Shown: positions 12,228 through 23,838 of the stretch, one piece after another
Layout of the letters: each line of letters opens with the position of its first letter
Position numbering within the stretch: the stretch's first letter is position 1
NCBI GenBank assembly: GCA_002914845.1
Contig: JXTC01000027.1
Location: 1,287,720-1,351,719, forward strand
Direction: 5' to 3'
Length of the DNA stretch: 64,000 bases
Source of the DNA: Trema orientale
Lineage: Eukaryota > Streptophyta > Magnoliopsida > Rosales > Cannabaceae
Notes under the pieces: model-generated
Told to the model about the DNA's origin: nothing
The model's database searches: none
What the model saw: the letters and a program-made list of their open reading frames with translations, nothing else
Position numbers and translations under genes: made by a program

Positions 12228-14885
12228 ATGATAGTAGTGGGGCTTCTATTCCTGCTCGCCAGTACTGCTCATGTGCTGAGTCAGTACTATGAACCACAAT
12301 GCATAGAGAAAGAGAAAGGGGCTCTCCTAAGCTTTAAGAGAGTTGTTGTGGATCCTCATTACGTTCTCTCCTCTTGGAGTACAAACAATGGCACCAACCA
12401 AAACTGTTGCAATTGGATAGGTGTCACTTGTGGCTATCCGGGCAGTCATGTCATCAAGGTTGATCTTCAAGTTGCTAATTATGAAGATAATACTGAGGGT
12501 CTTGGTTACCCAATCGGTGGCGAGATTGGCTCCTCCTTGATTGAACTGCGGCATTTGCAATACTTGAACCTTAGAAGGAATAACTTCATTCGGATTCCAA
12601 AGTTTATTGGTTCATTCAAAGAGCTTACAGATCTCAACCTTGCAGGAAATCCCATCAGTGGAGCTATTCCTCCGGAGCTTGGAAATCTCACCCGATTGGA
12701 ATTTCTTGATCTTTCAAGCAATTCTGATCACAATAAAATGACTGCTGACGATTTCGAATGGCTCTCGCATCTCACTTCTTTGACAACTTTTACACTGACG
12801 AATGCCAATTTTACAAAAGCCGGGCTTCAATCTTTTAAAGTGCCGCCTTTCTTACTGGAGTTAGAAGTATCAAACTGTCTACTTCCCAAGGTAGATACTT
12901 CATCTCTGCCCTTTAAAAATTCATCCAATATTCTCAAAACTCTTACTCTCACAGAGAATGTTATTCATCCCACAGCAATTACGTGGTTCTTAAATTCTAG
13001 CATTAAGCTTGCCGATATTTCCATAAAAAATAACAGCATAGATGGTTCGTTTCCAGATTCCTTCGGAGAAAAGAATTCTCTGTCAAGTGTTTCATTGTCA
13101 GGTAATGAAGTTGAAAGTGGAGTACCAAAATCTCTAGGGAACCTTACAAACCTAAAAGACTTGGATTTGTCTTCTAACAATCTCGGTGGAACCTTACATG
13201 ATCTTTTGGAGAACCTGACAGCCGGTTCCACCAAGAACTCGTTAGAGAATTTGTGGTTGGATTCAAATAAACTTGGAGGATTGATTCTTGATGATGAAAA
13301 GACGTTACCATCTTTGACAAATCTATGTCTTGATAGTAATCGGTTGGAAGGTCCTTTTCCAAACCGTTTAAGTCGATTTCCAAATCTAATCTATTTGTTT
13401 TTAGCTGACAACCAACTCATAGGACCATTGCCTGACCTTTCATCAATGTCGAGCTTGTACTTTTTTGGTGCATCAAAAAATAAGTTCAATAGTACTTCAA
13501 CAGAGAGTATTGGCGAGCTTCGTTCTCTTCAAGTATTAGACGTCTCTTCAAACTCTCTCAGCGGAGTTATCCCGGAAAAGCTATTACTTAGGTGTCCCCT
13601 ATTGCAGGAGCTAGATTTATCTTATAACTCAGATTTGAAATTCCACCCTAAATGGGTCTCCTCAGTTAAGCTAACATCCATAACGCTGATTTCTTGCAAG
13701 CTGGGTCCGCAGTTTCCTAGCTGGCTCCAATCCCAATCGAATCTCCAACATCTAGACATTTCAAATTCTGATATTTCTGGTTCTATTCCTAAGTGGTTCG
13801 GTAATATAACATCCGGTTTGGATTATTTAAATATGTCTTTCAACCTTTTCAACAGCACCTTGCCATATTTTCCTCTAGTAGCAGCTAATGAAGTTGATGA
13901 TCTAAGTTTCAACCAGTTCAAAGGTCCTATCCCAACTTCTCTGGTCCATGTAAGACAGTTGTATCTCAACAATAATAAGTTCACCGAATGTAGGTCTTTT
14001 CTATGTGACGTAAAAGGCCGCTTTGGAAGCTTTATGTTTACTCTTGACCTTTCCAGTAATCAATTATCTGGAAGCCTTCCCGATTGTTGGTGGAATTTCC
14101 ATAATTTGGTCGTTCTAGATTTAGGAAACAATAAGTTTTCTGGAGAGATTCCAAGCTCAATTAATTCAAGTTCGGCAGACATTCAAACTCTACAATTGAG
14201 GAACAATAACTTCTCAGGAAAGTTGCCTTCCTCGTTGCGGTATTGCACTGAGCTTCGAGTTTTAGATTTTGGGAAAAATTCTTTAGAAGGAACAATACCA
14301 TCATGGATTGGAGAAAGACTGACATCATTGGTTGTTCTTGATCTCAAGTCAAATAAATTCTATGGAAGCATACCATTGAATCTCTGTCGTCTTGCTAGAA
14401 TCCAAGTATTAGATCTATCCTTTAATGAATTATCCGGAGTCATTCCTTCGTGCATTAAAAACTTCACCTCGATGGTTCAAATGACAACCATTTTGGAAGG
14501 CATAGTCAAGCTTAATCAGCATTATGGAATCTATACAATTGAGTATGTTAATATTGCGTCCATCATGTGGAAAGGAGTAGAGTATGATTATGATAAGAAT
14601 CTTGGATTTCTTAGAATTATTGATCTATCGAGTAACAAATTGACTGGAGAGATTCCTGTTGAAGTGACTGCCCTTGTACAATTGGTTCAGCTAAACCTAT
14701 CAAGGAATGATTTGAGTGGAGCCATTCCAAAGATGATTGGGAACTTAACTAAGCTAGAATCACTGGATTTGTCTGACAATGTCCTCTCTGGTGAAATTCC
14801 CGGAAGCTTGGCCGAAGTATCATCTCTAGCTTACTTAGACTTGTCTAATAATCAATTGTCGGGAAGAATTCCTACAAGTACTTAA
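12228..14885 (+). CDS. LRR receptor-like protein, prematurely stopped (885 aa)
   Basis: This is a Cf/EIX-type receptor-like protein. The ATG at 12228 starts a signal peptide (MIVVGLLFLLASTAHVLS). An LRR N-terminal cap follows, with CIEKEKGALLSFKR and the Cys pair CCNWIGVTC. About 30 plant-type LRRs (LxxLxLxxNxLxGxIP) fill the rest, broken by the non-LRR island (MWKGVEYDYDKNLGFLRIID) about four repeats from the end. The frame ends at TAA (14883-14885) after IPTST. The paralogue at 33927-36929 has Gln (CAA) at that point, and the missing C-terminus follows in frame. The product would therefore be a secreted ectodomain without an anchor, or the gene is a recent pseudogene. It is single-exon, as usual for this family. 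A GTG six bases upstream is in frame but is not a plausible start. Confidence 0.85.
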   Translation: MIVVGLLFLLASTAHVLSQYYEPQCIEKEKGALLSFKRVVVDPHYVLSSWSTNNGTNQNCCNWIGVTCGYPGSHVIKVDLQVANYEDNTEGLGYPIGGEIGSSLIELRHLQYLNLRRNNFIRIPKFIGSFKELTDLNLAGNPISGAIPPELGNLTRLEFLDLSSNSDHNKMTADDFEWLSHLTSLTTFTLTNANFTKAGLQSFKVPPFLLELEVSNCLLPKVDTSSLPFKNSSNILKTLTLTENVIHPTAITWFLNSSIKLADISIKNNSIDGSFPDSFGEKNSLSSVSLSGNEVESGVPKSLGNLTNLKDLDLSSNNLGGTLHDLLENLTAGSTKNSLENLWLDSNKLGGLILDDEKTLPSLTNLCLDSNRLEGPFPNRLSRFPNLIYLFLADNQLIGPLPDLSSMSSLYFFGASKNKFNSTSTESIGELRSLQVLDVSSNSLSGVIPEKLLLRCPLLQELDLSYNSDLKFHPKWVSSVKLTSITLISCKLGPQFPSWLQSQSNLQHLDISNSDISGSIPKWFGNITSGLDYLNMSFNLFNSTLPYFPLVAANEVDDLSFNQFKGPIPTSLVHVRQLYLNNNKFTECRSFLCDVKGRFGSFMFTLDLSSNQLSGSLPDCWWNFHNLVVLDLGNNKFSGEIPSSINSSSADIQTLQLRNNNFSGKLPSSLRYCTELRVLDFGKNSLEGTIPSWIGERLTSLVVLDLKSNKFYGSIPLNLCRLARIQVLDLSFNELSGVIPSCIKNFTSMVQMTTILEGIVKLNQHYGIYTIEYVNIASIMWKGVEYDYDKNLGFLRIIDLSSNKLTGEIPVEVTALVQLVQLNLSRNDLSGAIPKMIGNLTKLESLDLSDNVLSGEIPGSLAEVSSLAYLDLSNNQLSGRIPTST

Positions 14886-15233
14886 CTGCAAAGCTTTAAT
14901 GCTTCTTCATACAGCATGAACCTTGGACTCTGTGGACCTCCTCTAACAAGTTCCTGCCCTGGAGATGAGACGCCACGTGATTCTCCAACTTCAACTCCTG
15001 ATGACGATGAAAGCTACAATGAAGAGAGTGAAACATGGTTTGACAAGTTGTGGTTTTATATTGGACTTGGGGCTGGATTCACAATTGGCTTTTGTGGAGT
15101 ATGCGGAAATTTGTTGATCAACACTGCCTGGAGAAATTCCTATTTTCGGTTCATGCAAATCATTGGAGACTGGCTTTACGTGATGATTACCGTTAAAGGG
15201 GCCGCATTGAGGAGAAAGCTAGCATTGCATTGA
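14886..15233 (+). pseudogene. Stranded C-terminus of the first RLP (juxtamembrane, TM, tail)
   Basis: In the same frame directly after the stop come the C-cap LCGPPLTSSCPGDE, an acidic stretch, a membrane segment (FYIGLGAGFTIGFCG, with GxxxG spacing) and a short basic tail (YFRFMQIIGDWLYVMITVK). These are the elements that let RLPs pair with SOBIR1-type kinases. The whole segment aligns with the end of the intact RLP at 33927-36929. The first ATG is at 14916, but independent translation is unlikely. A possible donor, AAG|GTTAGT, lies at 15236. Confidence 0.85.
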
Positions 15234-15653
15234 AAGGTTAGTACTCAATCTACTCTAATTTTATTTCTATTACTATTATTATTGTTTTTGCATAATTTTT
15301 CTCTTTGTGAAGATAAGAGAATGTAGATCTTTTTGTATTTATCTAATTTGTTTTTTTTTTTTTCAGAAATTATAAATTTCTCTTAAAGGGAAATCATTAT
15401 TTTTATTTTTATTTTTATTTTTATGTTATGATCCCAGAAATCTGAATTTCAATTCGCTATGATAAAATTTAAACTAGAGTTTTTTTTTTATTTTATATAT
15501 ATATACGTTTGTAACTTTTTTTCCTCCATCTCTTTGTTAGATCCCTCTGTTGATGGAGATCAGAATTAGTGGCAGCTGCAAGGATTCAAGTGTTTTAGAG
15601 TTCAAAAACAAAAGAATTCTTCAAGTATGAAGCATATTTCTCTTTAGAATAAA

Positions 15654-16008
15654 GGGGTAATTGCAAAAAAATACCTTCATATTTGAATGTTCTGCAATTT
15701 AAACCCTGAAGTTTAGATTCTGCAAAATAATACCCTGAGATTACGAATTTCTGAAAATTAATACCCTGTATTGATTTTTAACTGATAAAATATAATAATA
15801 TCCTCAAAATTAAGATAAATAATATGGATTAATATTGTTTTAACGGAGAGTATTATTGTTTTTTGGTTCTTAAAATTGGTCAGAAAATCTGTCCAAGGTA
15901 TTAATTTTCAGAAATTCTTAATCTCAGGGTATTATTTTGCAGAGTCTAAACTTCAGGTTTTAAATTGCAGAACACCCAAACTTTAGAGTTTTTTATTGCA
16001 GTTATCCC
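15654..16008. mobile_element. Mutator-type MITE with 9 bp target duplication
   Basis: The 355 bp insert has imperfect terminal inverted repeats, GGGGTAATTGCAAAAAAA and GGGATAACTGCAATAAAA (right end reversed). It folds into a long hairpin: CCTGAGATTACGAATTTCTG on the left is mirrored by CAGAAATTCTTAATCTCAGG on the right. TAGAATAAA stands on both sides (15645-15653 and 16009-16017). The paralogous block near 38160-38175 has one TCGAATAAA and no insert, which is an empty site. A 9 bp duplication points to Mutator-like mobilisation. Confidence 0.9.
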
Positions 16009-16747
16009 TAGAATAAATAAACAAAGCATCGGAATCTTTATTTGGAGGAGTACTACTAGTTCATCTTCTATAGTCTTTCTTTTCAATCTTCTGTTTCACC
16101 CAGTTTGAATTTTTATTGATGTTTTCTTTCTAGATTGTGCTTATTGTGGACTGAGTTCTACAGTTATGCTAACGTGTTTTTCAGTTGCAATAAACTTTGT
16201 TATCATTAACGTGTTTTTCCTGTCATGTTCTCAAAAATAAATAAATAAATAACCAAATAAAACTGGCTTGTGAAATCTCTCTTTGTTCTTATTCCAATTT
16301 TGCTATTTATTGAAAACGTTGTTGTTTTAGTGGAATGTTTCTTATTGTTGATTTTGTAGAGTTCTCAGTAATGAGTTAGTCAACAGTTTCTCTTTTTCTT
16401 TTTCTTTTTTTGTTCTATGAAAAAATTAAATAAAAAATCTCAAAAGCTGAACTTTAAGAATTCTTTTATCAAATGATGACATATTGAAAACAACAAACTA
16501 CTACTCAACCAAAAGAGGACGAAACTTGAAAATAAATATCAGAAAAAACTTACTAATCCAAAGTTCGAACACATGCATGAGGTTTGACCGACTGTCTAAC
16601 TTATATTGAACTTTCTTTTGAATTTTTTTTTATCAATTTCAGAATTTTGTTAATAATTCTAAATCTTTCCAGACTATATTTAAGTTCTCCATAAAATTAT
16701 CAGACATTGTTCAAGTCCCTTCACTTCCGAGTAAAATTGTGAGCGAT

Positions 16748-16891
16748 ATGATAGTTGCAGGGCTTCTGTTCTTGCTTGTCACTGCTCATGTATTGAGTAC
16801 ATATGAGGGTGTAAGTCGGGTCGAATCATCAAGTGCAGTGCATAGAGGGAGAGACATGCTCTTTTGTAAGCCTTGCCAGAGCTGTAGATCC
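16748..16891 (+). pseudogene. RLP 5' relic (signal peptide and start of N-cap)
   Basis: ATGATAGTTGCAGGGCTTCT and the following bases align with the start of the RLP at 12228 through the signal peptide and the GTGCATAGAG...GTAGATCC part of the N-cap, with indels that break the frame. Nothing resembling LRRs follows. The same relic recurs at 38898-39040. Confidence 0.75.
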
Positions 16892-17230
16892 TTTTCTCCC
16901 TCTTGTTAGAGCGCAGTTAATGAAGATATCCCAAGTGTATGTTGCTTGTTAAAAAAGAGACGATAGAGCTTGTTTATTAGCACTAAGAGTTGTAAATATC
17001 ATATCTGGTAAGGTGCAGAATTAGTGGCTGAAAGTATTCAAGAGTTATACACTTGAAAATCCGCCTACTTGTTCCTCTTCTTTTAGCCTAGTTTATGAAT
17101 CTATTACTCTTTTAATTTCGAACCATAATTTAGTTTGTCCGACGTTAACATTAACATGTTATGCTATATGTTAATTTATAAGGTTCCAGCGCACTCATAT
17201 TGCCACTAGCCGCATTAATTTAACACGTTC

Positions 17231-17600
17231 TCAAAAAAAAAAAAAAGAAAGAGCTTGCTTCTGAATCCTCTGTTTCGTTCCATTCCAGTGTCGTCGTTTG
17301 GATGTTAGAAAACTGAAATAAAACCTTACAACCTGCAAGAGTGTATCCGTCAAATTATTATTGTACTCAGATAGGATTGGATGCTCGAAAGGTCTCAACG
17401 ATCGAGCAAGAGGCATGACACCAAAGAACTGAAGAGTGAACACTAGATCCAAGGCTGCTGCATAGAGAAAAGCTCTAGAATCATCAAATGCAACACAAGC
17501 AACTGTAGGGGTACGTTCCGCCCACTGTATCAAGTACCTCTTGATCTTTCAAAGCCCATGCGCACAAAGGTCTCAACTTAAGGATCTTGAACCTTTTGTC
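17231..17600 (-). pseudogene. Unrecognised coding relic, duplicated at 39390-39720
   Basis: On the minus strand a ~100-codon open stretch contains VACVAFDDSRAFLYAAALD and LARSLRPFEHPILSEY. The second copy keeps VAFDESRAFLYAAAFD and then drifts. Both are preceded by bases resembling the AGACAAAAGGTTGAAGATG of the DC1 exon 2. I do not recognise the protein. Conservation between copies may reflect only recent duplication. Confidence 0.4.
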
Positions 17601-17769
17601 TCACATATCCAACATTTCTCGTTTACCGTTGCTTGCATTCAGTAATAAATATTAATTAAAGTAGTCACTTGGGCAAATACCGTCTTCAGCATAAAAGCTT
17701 TCAGTTGAATCATCCTCTTTAAACTTGAACATTACGTACAAGACTGGCTTATATACGAGATGATTTTCC

Positions 17770-18514
17770 AAATGATTTAGTTCTTATTGTATTTTTGTGG
17801 TTTAAGTTTGTAAAACAAGTTCTGCTAACTGATTTTAAAGTTCCGGTAAACTTTGTTGTTAAAGATTTTCCTTTTCCATCAATGAATAAAATAAACAAGA
17901 CTTGCTTATGAGTCCTGTCATTGTTCCCATTCCAACTCCGTATTTCGTATTTTAAGAAATTTTAGAATAAAATATCTCATATGCATAATTTCAAGAATTT
18001 TCACTGGACTTTGCAGAAAGAGAAAATGATCAAGCATTACATATATTGTGTGCAACGTATATGCTCTAGAAAACGTAAAGTATGATTGGCATGTAAGGTT
18101 TTACAAACAGAAACAGCAAAAAACTACTACTCAAACAAAAGCGGAAAAAACTAAAAAACAGAACAAAAGCAGGGGATTCAGCAGTAATTTCTTTTTAGAA
18201 AAACAGGACAAACAAAATTCAATTGTGATAACATAGTAATTTCCTGTTCTATGCCAGCAGGCGCATACTCCTACCCTCACCAATAGAGTTCTGTCATTGA
18301 TGAAAAAGAAGACAGGTTAAAGAAGGAAAAAATAGAAGAAAACTCAATCTTCTTCAACTAACATTCATCTTTTATATTTAGTCTTTTAAAACTAACCTCT
18401 CTCGTAAAAAAGTGATGTTTTACTCAGTGACTACTGCAGTAGCTACAAATGCTAGAGATGAAGAGGCACACATTTAGTTTGAGAGTGAGAAACTAGTTAC
18501 ATATTTTTTAGTGC
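17770..18514. repeat. Segmental duplication of a minus-strand RLP 3' flank, copy 1
   Basis: Sequence around TTGTTGTTAAAGATTTTCC, ACTTGCTTATGAGTCCTGTC and AAATGATCAAGCATTACATA matches 33030-33926 (downstream of the intact RLP) and 41826-42854. It leads into an RLP C-terminal fragment in all three places. Confidence 0.75.
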
Positions 18515-18911
18515 CAAGCTAGAGTTTCTCCTTAAGCAACCCATTTAAGGGTAATTAATCATCCCATAAAGCCAGCCTCCCAAGCTCTGCATGAACTGAA
18601 AATAAGCTGCTCTCAAAGAAGAGTTGAGCACCAAATTCCCACAAAATCCAACGAAGAATCGAACGCCAATTTCAGTGTAAAAACATGAGATGTCAAACCA
18701 TTTTTCACCATCTTTATCATGGCTTTCGAGTTGAACTTGAAGGATCTGTCAACAATGGCTCATCTCCCGGGTTTGAACTTGTTAGAGGAAGTCCACATAG
18801 TTCAAGATTCCCCAAATATGAAGAAGCATTAAAAGTTTGTTGTTGAGTACTTGTAGGGATTCTTTCTGACAGTCTGTTATTTGATAAATCCAAGTAATTT
18901 AGAAAAGAAAA
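18515..18911 (-). pseudogene. RLP C-terminal fragment
   Basis: On the minus strand this aligns with the last ~125 codons of the RLP at 33927-36929: final LRR (ending NRLS, IPTST), C-cap, acidic linker, membrane segment and tail. It carries frame-breaking changes in the acidic linker and tail. It stops inside the last LRR, where the small LTR element at 18912 is inserted. The rest of the gene is not found beyond the insert, so truncation involved more than the insertion. Confidence 0.85.
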
Positions 18912-19935
18912 TGATGTAGGATAGGATGAGAAAAGATATAGAAATAGAGAGAATAGGTAGAATAGCGAGAGAATTGATAGAATAGCAAGAAATAAGCAGG
19001 ATGAATAAGCAATTGGATAGATAAGAGAGAGAGAGAAGAATCAAGGAGAGAATTAGACAGAATTAGATGAACGGGTAGAAAAGCAATAGAGAATCAAGAT
19101 AAGAACTTAGAAAGAAAGAGATCCATAGGAGGAGAAAACTCAATAATTATTTATTAATTCATAATCTCATAATTTGAAAAGCAACTACATAGCTAAGCCT
19201 ATTTATAGATAGGCAATTGGACATAACTAGGAAAGTAGATAAATTCTAGAAACTAATAAAAACAGGAAACATAAATCTAGTTACCCAAAATTAAATAATA
19301 TCTAATAATAAATCTAAATAATTATAATAATATAATTTCCTAATATATTGTATTCCATGTCTACATCATTCTCCTGGGGTTTGAGAACTCGACTCCAGCG
19401 AGTTAAAACTCAAATACATCGTTAACCAATAATCTAATACATAGAACAAGCAGCAATCCCCCAAGTCTTGAGTCTTGATGAAGAGATAGGATCTTGAAAG
19501 TTAAAACTGGGACGCATTCCACTTTGAAAAAAGGCAAAGCATGGACTGGCCTTGATGATGTGATGAGATAAATCAGCGTGTAGACTCATAGTAGAGAACT
19601 GTTGAATCAAATCTGAATGAGAGGTGGCGTTGGAGATGAGGCATGGCAGGAGGCGTTGACCTGGTAGGCAGTAGGAGAGAGAAAGAGATCCATAGGAGGA
19701 GAAAACTCAATAATTATTTATTAATTCATAATCTCATAATCTGAAAAGCAATTACATAGCTAAGCCTATTTATAGATAGGCAATTAGACACAACTAGGAA
19801 AGTAGACAAATTCTAGAAACTAATAGAAGCAGGAAATATATATCTAATTACCCAAAATTAAATAATACCTAATAATAAATCTAAATAATTATAATAATAT
19901 AATTTCCTAATATATTGTATTCCATGTCTACATCA
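18912..19935 (-). mobile_element. Small LTR element with asymmetric LTRs and GAAAA target duplication
   Basis: A left LTR of 457 bp (18912-19368) starts TGATGTAGG and ends CTACATCA. On the minus strand a purine tract (CCCCAGGAGAA) adjoins it. From about 19676 to 19935 the last ~255 bp of the LTR are repeated, but its first ~200 bp and the expected primer binding site are missing. GAAAA flanks both ends (18907-18911 and 19936-19940), so this was one integration followed by internal deletion. No coding capacity is visible. Confidence 0.85.
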
Positions 19936-20368
19936 GAAAATGTCTCTCCCTAAATGCTTCCTGTGTATCTTTTTATTTGTGTGTTTCACAGCTACCATGA
20001 ACTCTAATTTACTTGCTGTTACTCGATGTTTATTTATCTCCATAGACTTCACTCCTTACTATAATTTTATTGACTTCAAATACTCAACAACTATCTATCA
20101 TGTTCAAATACGTAAAATTCATATTTCACTGCTATTTAACAATGATTTATTTCAGCACAACTTTGAATAGAATAGCCTTAGTTCGAATAACATGTGATTT
20201 AAAATGATACCACATTAGTTGATCAATAGTTTTGGTGCCAAAAGTTAATGCCGCTAAGCATGACTGACATCAACAAAGAGAAACAAATAATTAAAGAGGA
20301 AAAAGAAAAGAAAAGAAAAAATGGGTACAAGAGAGAAGTTAAGGAAGTTAACAAAACAGCCTTAACCA
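19936..20368. other. 3' flank of the first DC1 gene
   Basis: No gene. The words CCCTAAATGCTTC, GCTACCATGAACT and TAAGCATGACTGACATCAAC recur at 52300-52816 downstream of the second DC1 gene, so the 3' flanks were duplicated with the genes. Confidence 0.6.
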
Positions 20369-23300
20369 CTAATGAAATTCCAAAGCAGGAGCAGCTGTTT
20401 TAATCACTTTGGTCCCCTTCCATCTCAAAGCTTCACGGACCATTAAGGCTTTCCCTCTATTCGGCCTCATACACGTCTCTGTTTCGAATATCCTGCGAGT
20501 CTCCTTGCATCTCTCCAAATCGGCTTCCAAGTTTTTGATCCTGAGGTCCAGTTTTTCGGAGATGTCTTTTTCGTATCTAATTGCTTCAGATCCAAGGAAA
20601 ACAGGTACAATGACGGTTTCAAGAAATTTAACCAAGTTTAAAACATCAACACCTATAATATTTCCAACGGATCTTAGACAGAAAAACCATTCTTTAATCT
20701 CATCCTTAGTGACGTCCTCAATATTGGTATTGTATATTCTATCAATAACCACACATAGTAAAGTAGTAATGACGCTCTTCATTTCACGTGACAAACCAAG
20801 CTGCCACCGCCAACCGCCACCAAATAGATCCGATCCATGCTTGTGAAGCAATGTTTTTAAGATCCGGGCTACCGTAATCGGTACCATGCAACCCTCAACA
20901 TCTACAACTTTTTGCCTCAAGTACTTTTCATCTAAATGCAAACCTTGTCTAGATTTATAAGTTCGAAGCTCCAAGATGAAGATTATAACATCGGTAGAGG
21001 ACAAACGGGAAAATTGAGTAATTTTATGAATATCTTCGGTAGATGGTAATTCATGGTCAAACAAAGGAGAATTATGTCCATAATAGAAGCTGTGTTTTTC
21101 TTCCCTTTGAGTCTTGTTTGATAATGGATAGCCAAAATCATAGGGATCAAGTAATACCTCCTTTTCTTCTCTAGTGAGGCTATTGATTACCTCTTTAAGT
21201 GTCACTTCACTTTCACTCGCCATGATCTCCTTTTCTGCGCCAAACTGGTACCACAGATTCTCTCCTAACGCCATCAGCTCCACATCTTTAGAGTTTCCCT
21301 TTATCACCTTCATAATCTGATATACACAATTAATAACTTGATCAAATCAGGACATGTATAAGGAATATGTGAAATTAATATTTGTTATATAAGAGGCAGT
21401 GATCTATAATCTTAAGGTTCAATAGTTGCATTCACAAAGACTCTTTTAATATATGCAAATATGTATATGCATATATATTATGTATTAATTAATCAAGCTA
21501 AATTTAGCAAATAAGTTAAATTCTCTATTTTCCTTTTCAACTATAATTTAAAACTTGATCTCGGGCTCAGACATATTACCTATAATTTCCCTCAAAAATA
21601 TAATCTATAATTTCCAAAGACTCTTTTAATAATTTTGTTTGGTAACTACTATTTACTACTTCTGCTTCTTTTCTTCTTGTTACTCTCTCTAACTGCAGAA
21701 AATGGAGCTGGTCACAGCTGTTGGGAACAAAAGAAATCTGCTTTGTTTCGAACAAGAGAATTTCTTTGTTTTATTAGGAATTTCAATATCTTTTGTTAGG
21801 ATTCTGTACCAAAAAGGAGGGAAATCTTTTTTTCAAATAATTGGAGGTAAATTTAATCTGACTTTTGGAGTATTTAGAATTTTTTAAAACTAGTTTCAAA
21901 AAGACTATTAGTTGAAATGAACCCTAACAACTTCTCCCTTTGGAAAAATAAAAGTTCCAAAAGCCTAATTGTTTTTTTTTTTACTCAATTTTTTTGAACT
22001 AAATTACTGCTACACCCAGGTCTAACTAATTTTACAATTTCGATTTTCGTAGTATTGAAACTTGAAAAGTCTTTGTACAAGAAATATAATCATGCATTTT
22101 TCTTCAATGGGATTAGTTATTTTGCCCCTCTACTTTTGCTCTTGATGTGAATTTTGCCTTCTCTAGACTGAATTCTCAAGTATCTTAAGTGGCAAAATCA
22201 TTCTTCTTTTACCCATAACACTAAGTCTGTTGGAGCCAGCGAAATGTAAGAATGCCAAAATGGGGAATGAAGGGCTGAAATGAAGAAGGGCTGAAATCTA
22301 AATTTCTCATTAGATAGAACTAGCAAGAATTTTAATTTAATTCTCTAGAAGGCAAAAAGACCCCCCTTTAGCCCTACCTACGATGGATCTTGGGTTTACT
22401 CTTCTTATAATAGTATTTATGTTTGGAGTTAAAAGAACAATATTAATTTTACCATATATGAACCACTTGAGTACAAAGTTAAGAGTGAGATACAAATTCC
22501 TATAAAGAGCAAAAGTCAGTGATGAGATCAAAATGACTAATTGTTCTTATTTTACTCTATATATATATATTTAATTTAAAAGAAAATTCCCTAAAAGGCA
22601 AGTAATTAGCTAATCGATATTTCTATTTTTCCTGAAATTGGCATATGGTAATTGGGCTTGAGCAAACTAAATTTTACCATAGCATAACTCTAATTCACGA
22701 CATAATATACTTTCAAGAAGTTATAAAATTAGCTTACCTCGGACATTAGGCAATGAATATGAGCAGAGTATTTGCAGTCTTCGCAATAATAATAGCGAAA
22801 GTGTTGATTCTTTTCATCTTCGCATATATCACAATAATATTTTTCTGAATCATCTTCAGTTACGAAATCATGATCAACGAGAGTTAAAGGATGTATGTGG
22901 TAATCATACTTAATTATTGGTGGCAATGGACCACATAAAAAATGGAGGTTAAAATCACATTGGATGCAACGAAATAGGAAGGATTGGGTACGAATAACCT
23001 CCTCAACCCCAACATGAATATTCCACTTCTTATAAGATTTTCGACAAGCATCACACTGAATGTCACAAAATGCATTCTCCACGAAAGAAAGTAAGTGATC
23101 ATGACTTTGACATTTCACAGTTGGCCCAAGAAAAGCACATTCTATACCCAAATTAAATATACACCCACTTTGACAACTGAAAATAAGCCTACAATCTTTC
23201 TTGCAACATAACTTGCAAGATTGAGGCTTACTAACCTGAAGTGTGAGAGGATGGTGTAAATGAAAAGGATGCTGAATTTTTAATGGAAGTTCTGCACAAG

Positions 23301-23838
23301 ATTTATGGATAAAATTCTTACATATTGTGGAGGTGCAAGAATAAGCTAGACCCGACCAGAATGACTGACACACAAAGCACGTAGCTTGGCTTTTAGAAGC
23401 ATCATGCGCGACCAATGCCATCATATTCTGATGGCAAACGTATTGAACAACATCGGTATCTTGGTTGCTGTAGCATTTTATGGACGGTAGAGGGATCAAA
23501 GCGCATGATGTATGCATGTGGAGAGAGCACTGGTCGCATGCGTAAGCAAGAGTTTCTTTGTTTTGGAAGGAATCATCACAGTAGTAGCACGCACTAGTGT
23601 TACTTGATGATCTTTTATCAAGCCTTAGAGGGCTGTGGTGGAGATGCAACGAGTGATGAATATAGTTCGGCAGCTCAGCACATGCCTTGTGGATGTGATA
23701 CATGCAATCGCCACAAATGTAGCATTGACCGTCTTCGATTTTAAGCTGACACAGGCTGCAGTTGAATTTTGTCGAATACCGCCAAATTATTGACTTCAAA
23801 GGATGCTGATGACCGAAATGTCGAATATAATCAGACAT
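20369..23838 (-). CDS. DC1-domain protein A, two exons (predicted 682 aa)
   Basis: Exon 1 (23838-22738) starts at ATG and encodes six Cys/His-rich DC1 modules at about residues 8-52, 61-112, 135-180, 188-235, 243-303 and 312-364, with motifs such as HQHPL, CSLCQLKI and DQCSLHMHTSC. These modules bind zinc and resemble diacylglycerol-binding C1 folds. Read-through would end four bases into an intron as ...CLMSEVS. The donor GAG|GTAAGC and the acceptor TATATCAG|ATT join exon 1 in phase 0 to exon 2 (21316-20369). Exon 2 gives 315 residues beginning IMKVIKGNSKDVELMALGEN, including LDEKYLRQKVVDVEG and a short coiled coil at about 616-645. The C-terminal domain has no function known to me. Paralogues B and C share the same structure. 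Confidence 0.8.
21317..22737 (-). other. Intron of DC1 gene A (1421 bp)
   Basis: It lies between donor GTAAGC (22737) and the acceptor CAG at 21317-21319. No gene is visible. Two blocks are conserved in the intron of gene B: 21640-21790 (around ATGGAGCTGGTCACAGCTGT on the plus strand) and 22340-22560 (around GCCCTACCTACGATG). Confidence 0.65.

Larger units (their letters stand above)
15549..17600. repeat. Segmental duplication, copy 1 (RLP 3' flank block)
   Basis: From GATGGAGATCAGAATTAGTG onward this closely matches 38066-39720, including the landmarks CAGCTGCAAGGATTCAAG, the AATAAATAAACAAAGCAT stretch, the RLP start relic and the coding relic near 17231-17533. Copy 1 carries a MITE that copy 2 lacks. 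Shorter pieces of the same block occur at 29284-29395 and 51470-51660. Confidence 0.8.

Noticed and set aside
20409..20846. Plus-strand 145-codon open frame over DC1 exon 2
   Set aside because: It is the antisense shadow of the exon 2 coding sequence and its composition follows from the opposite strand.
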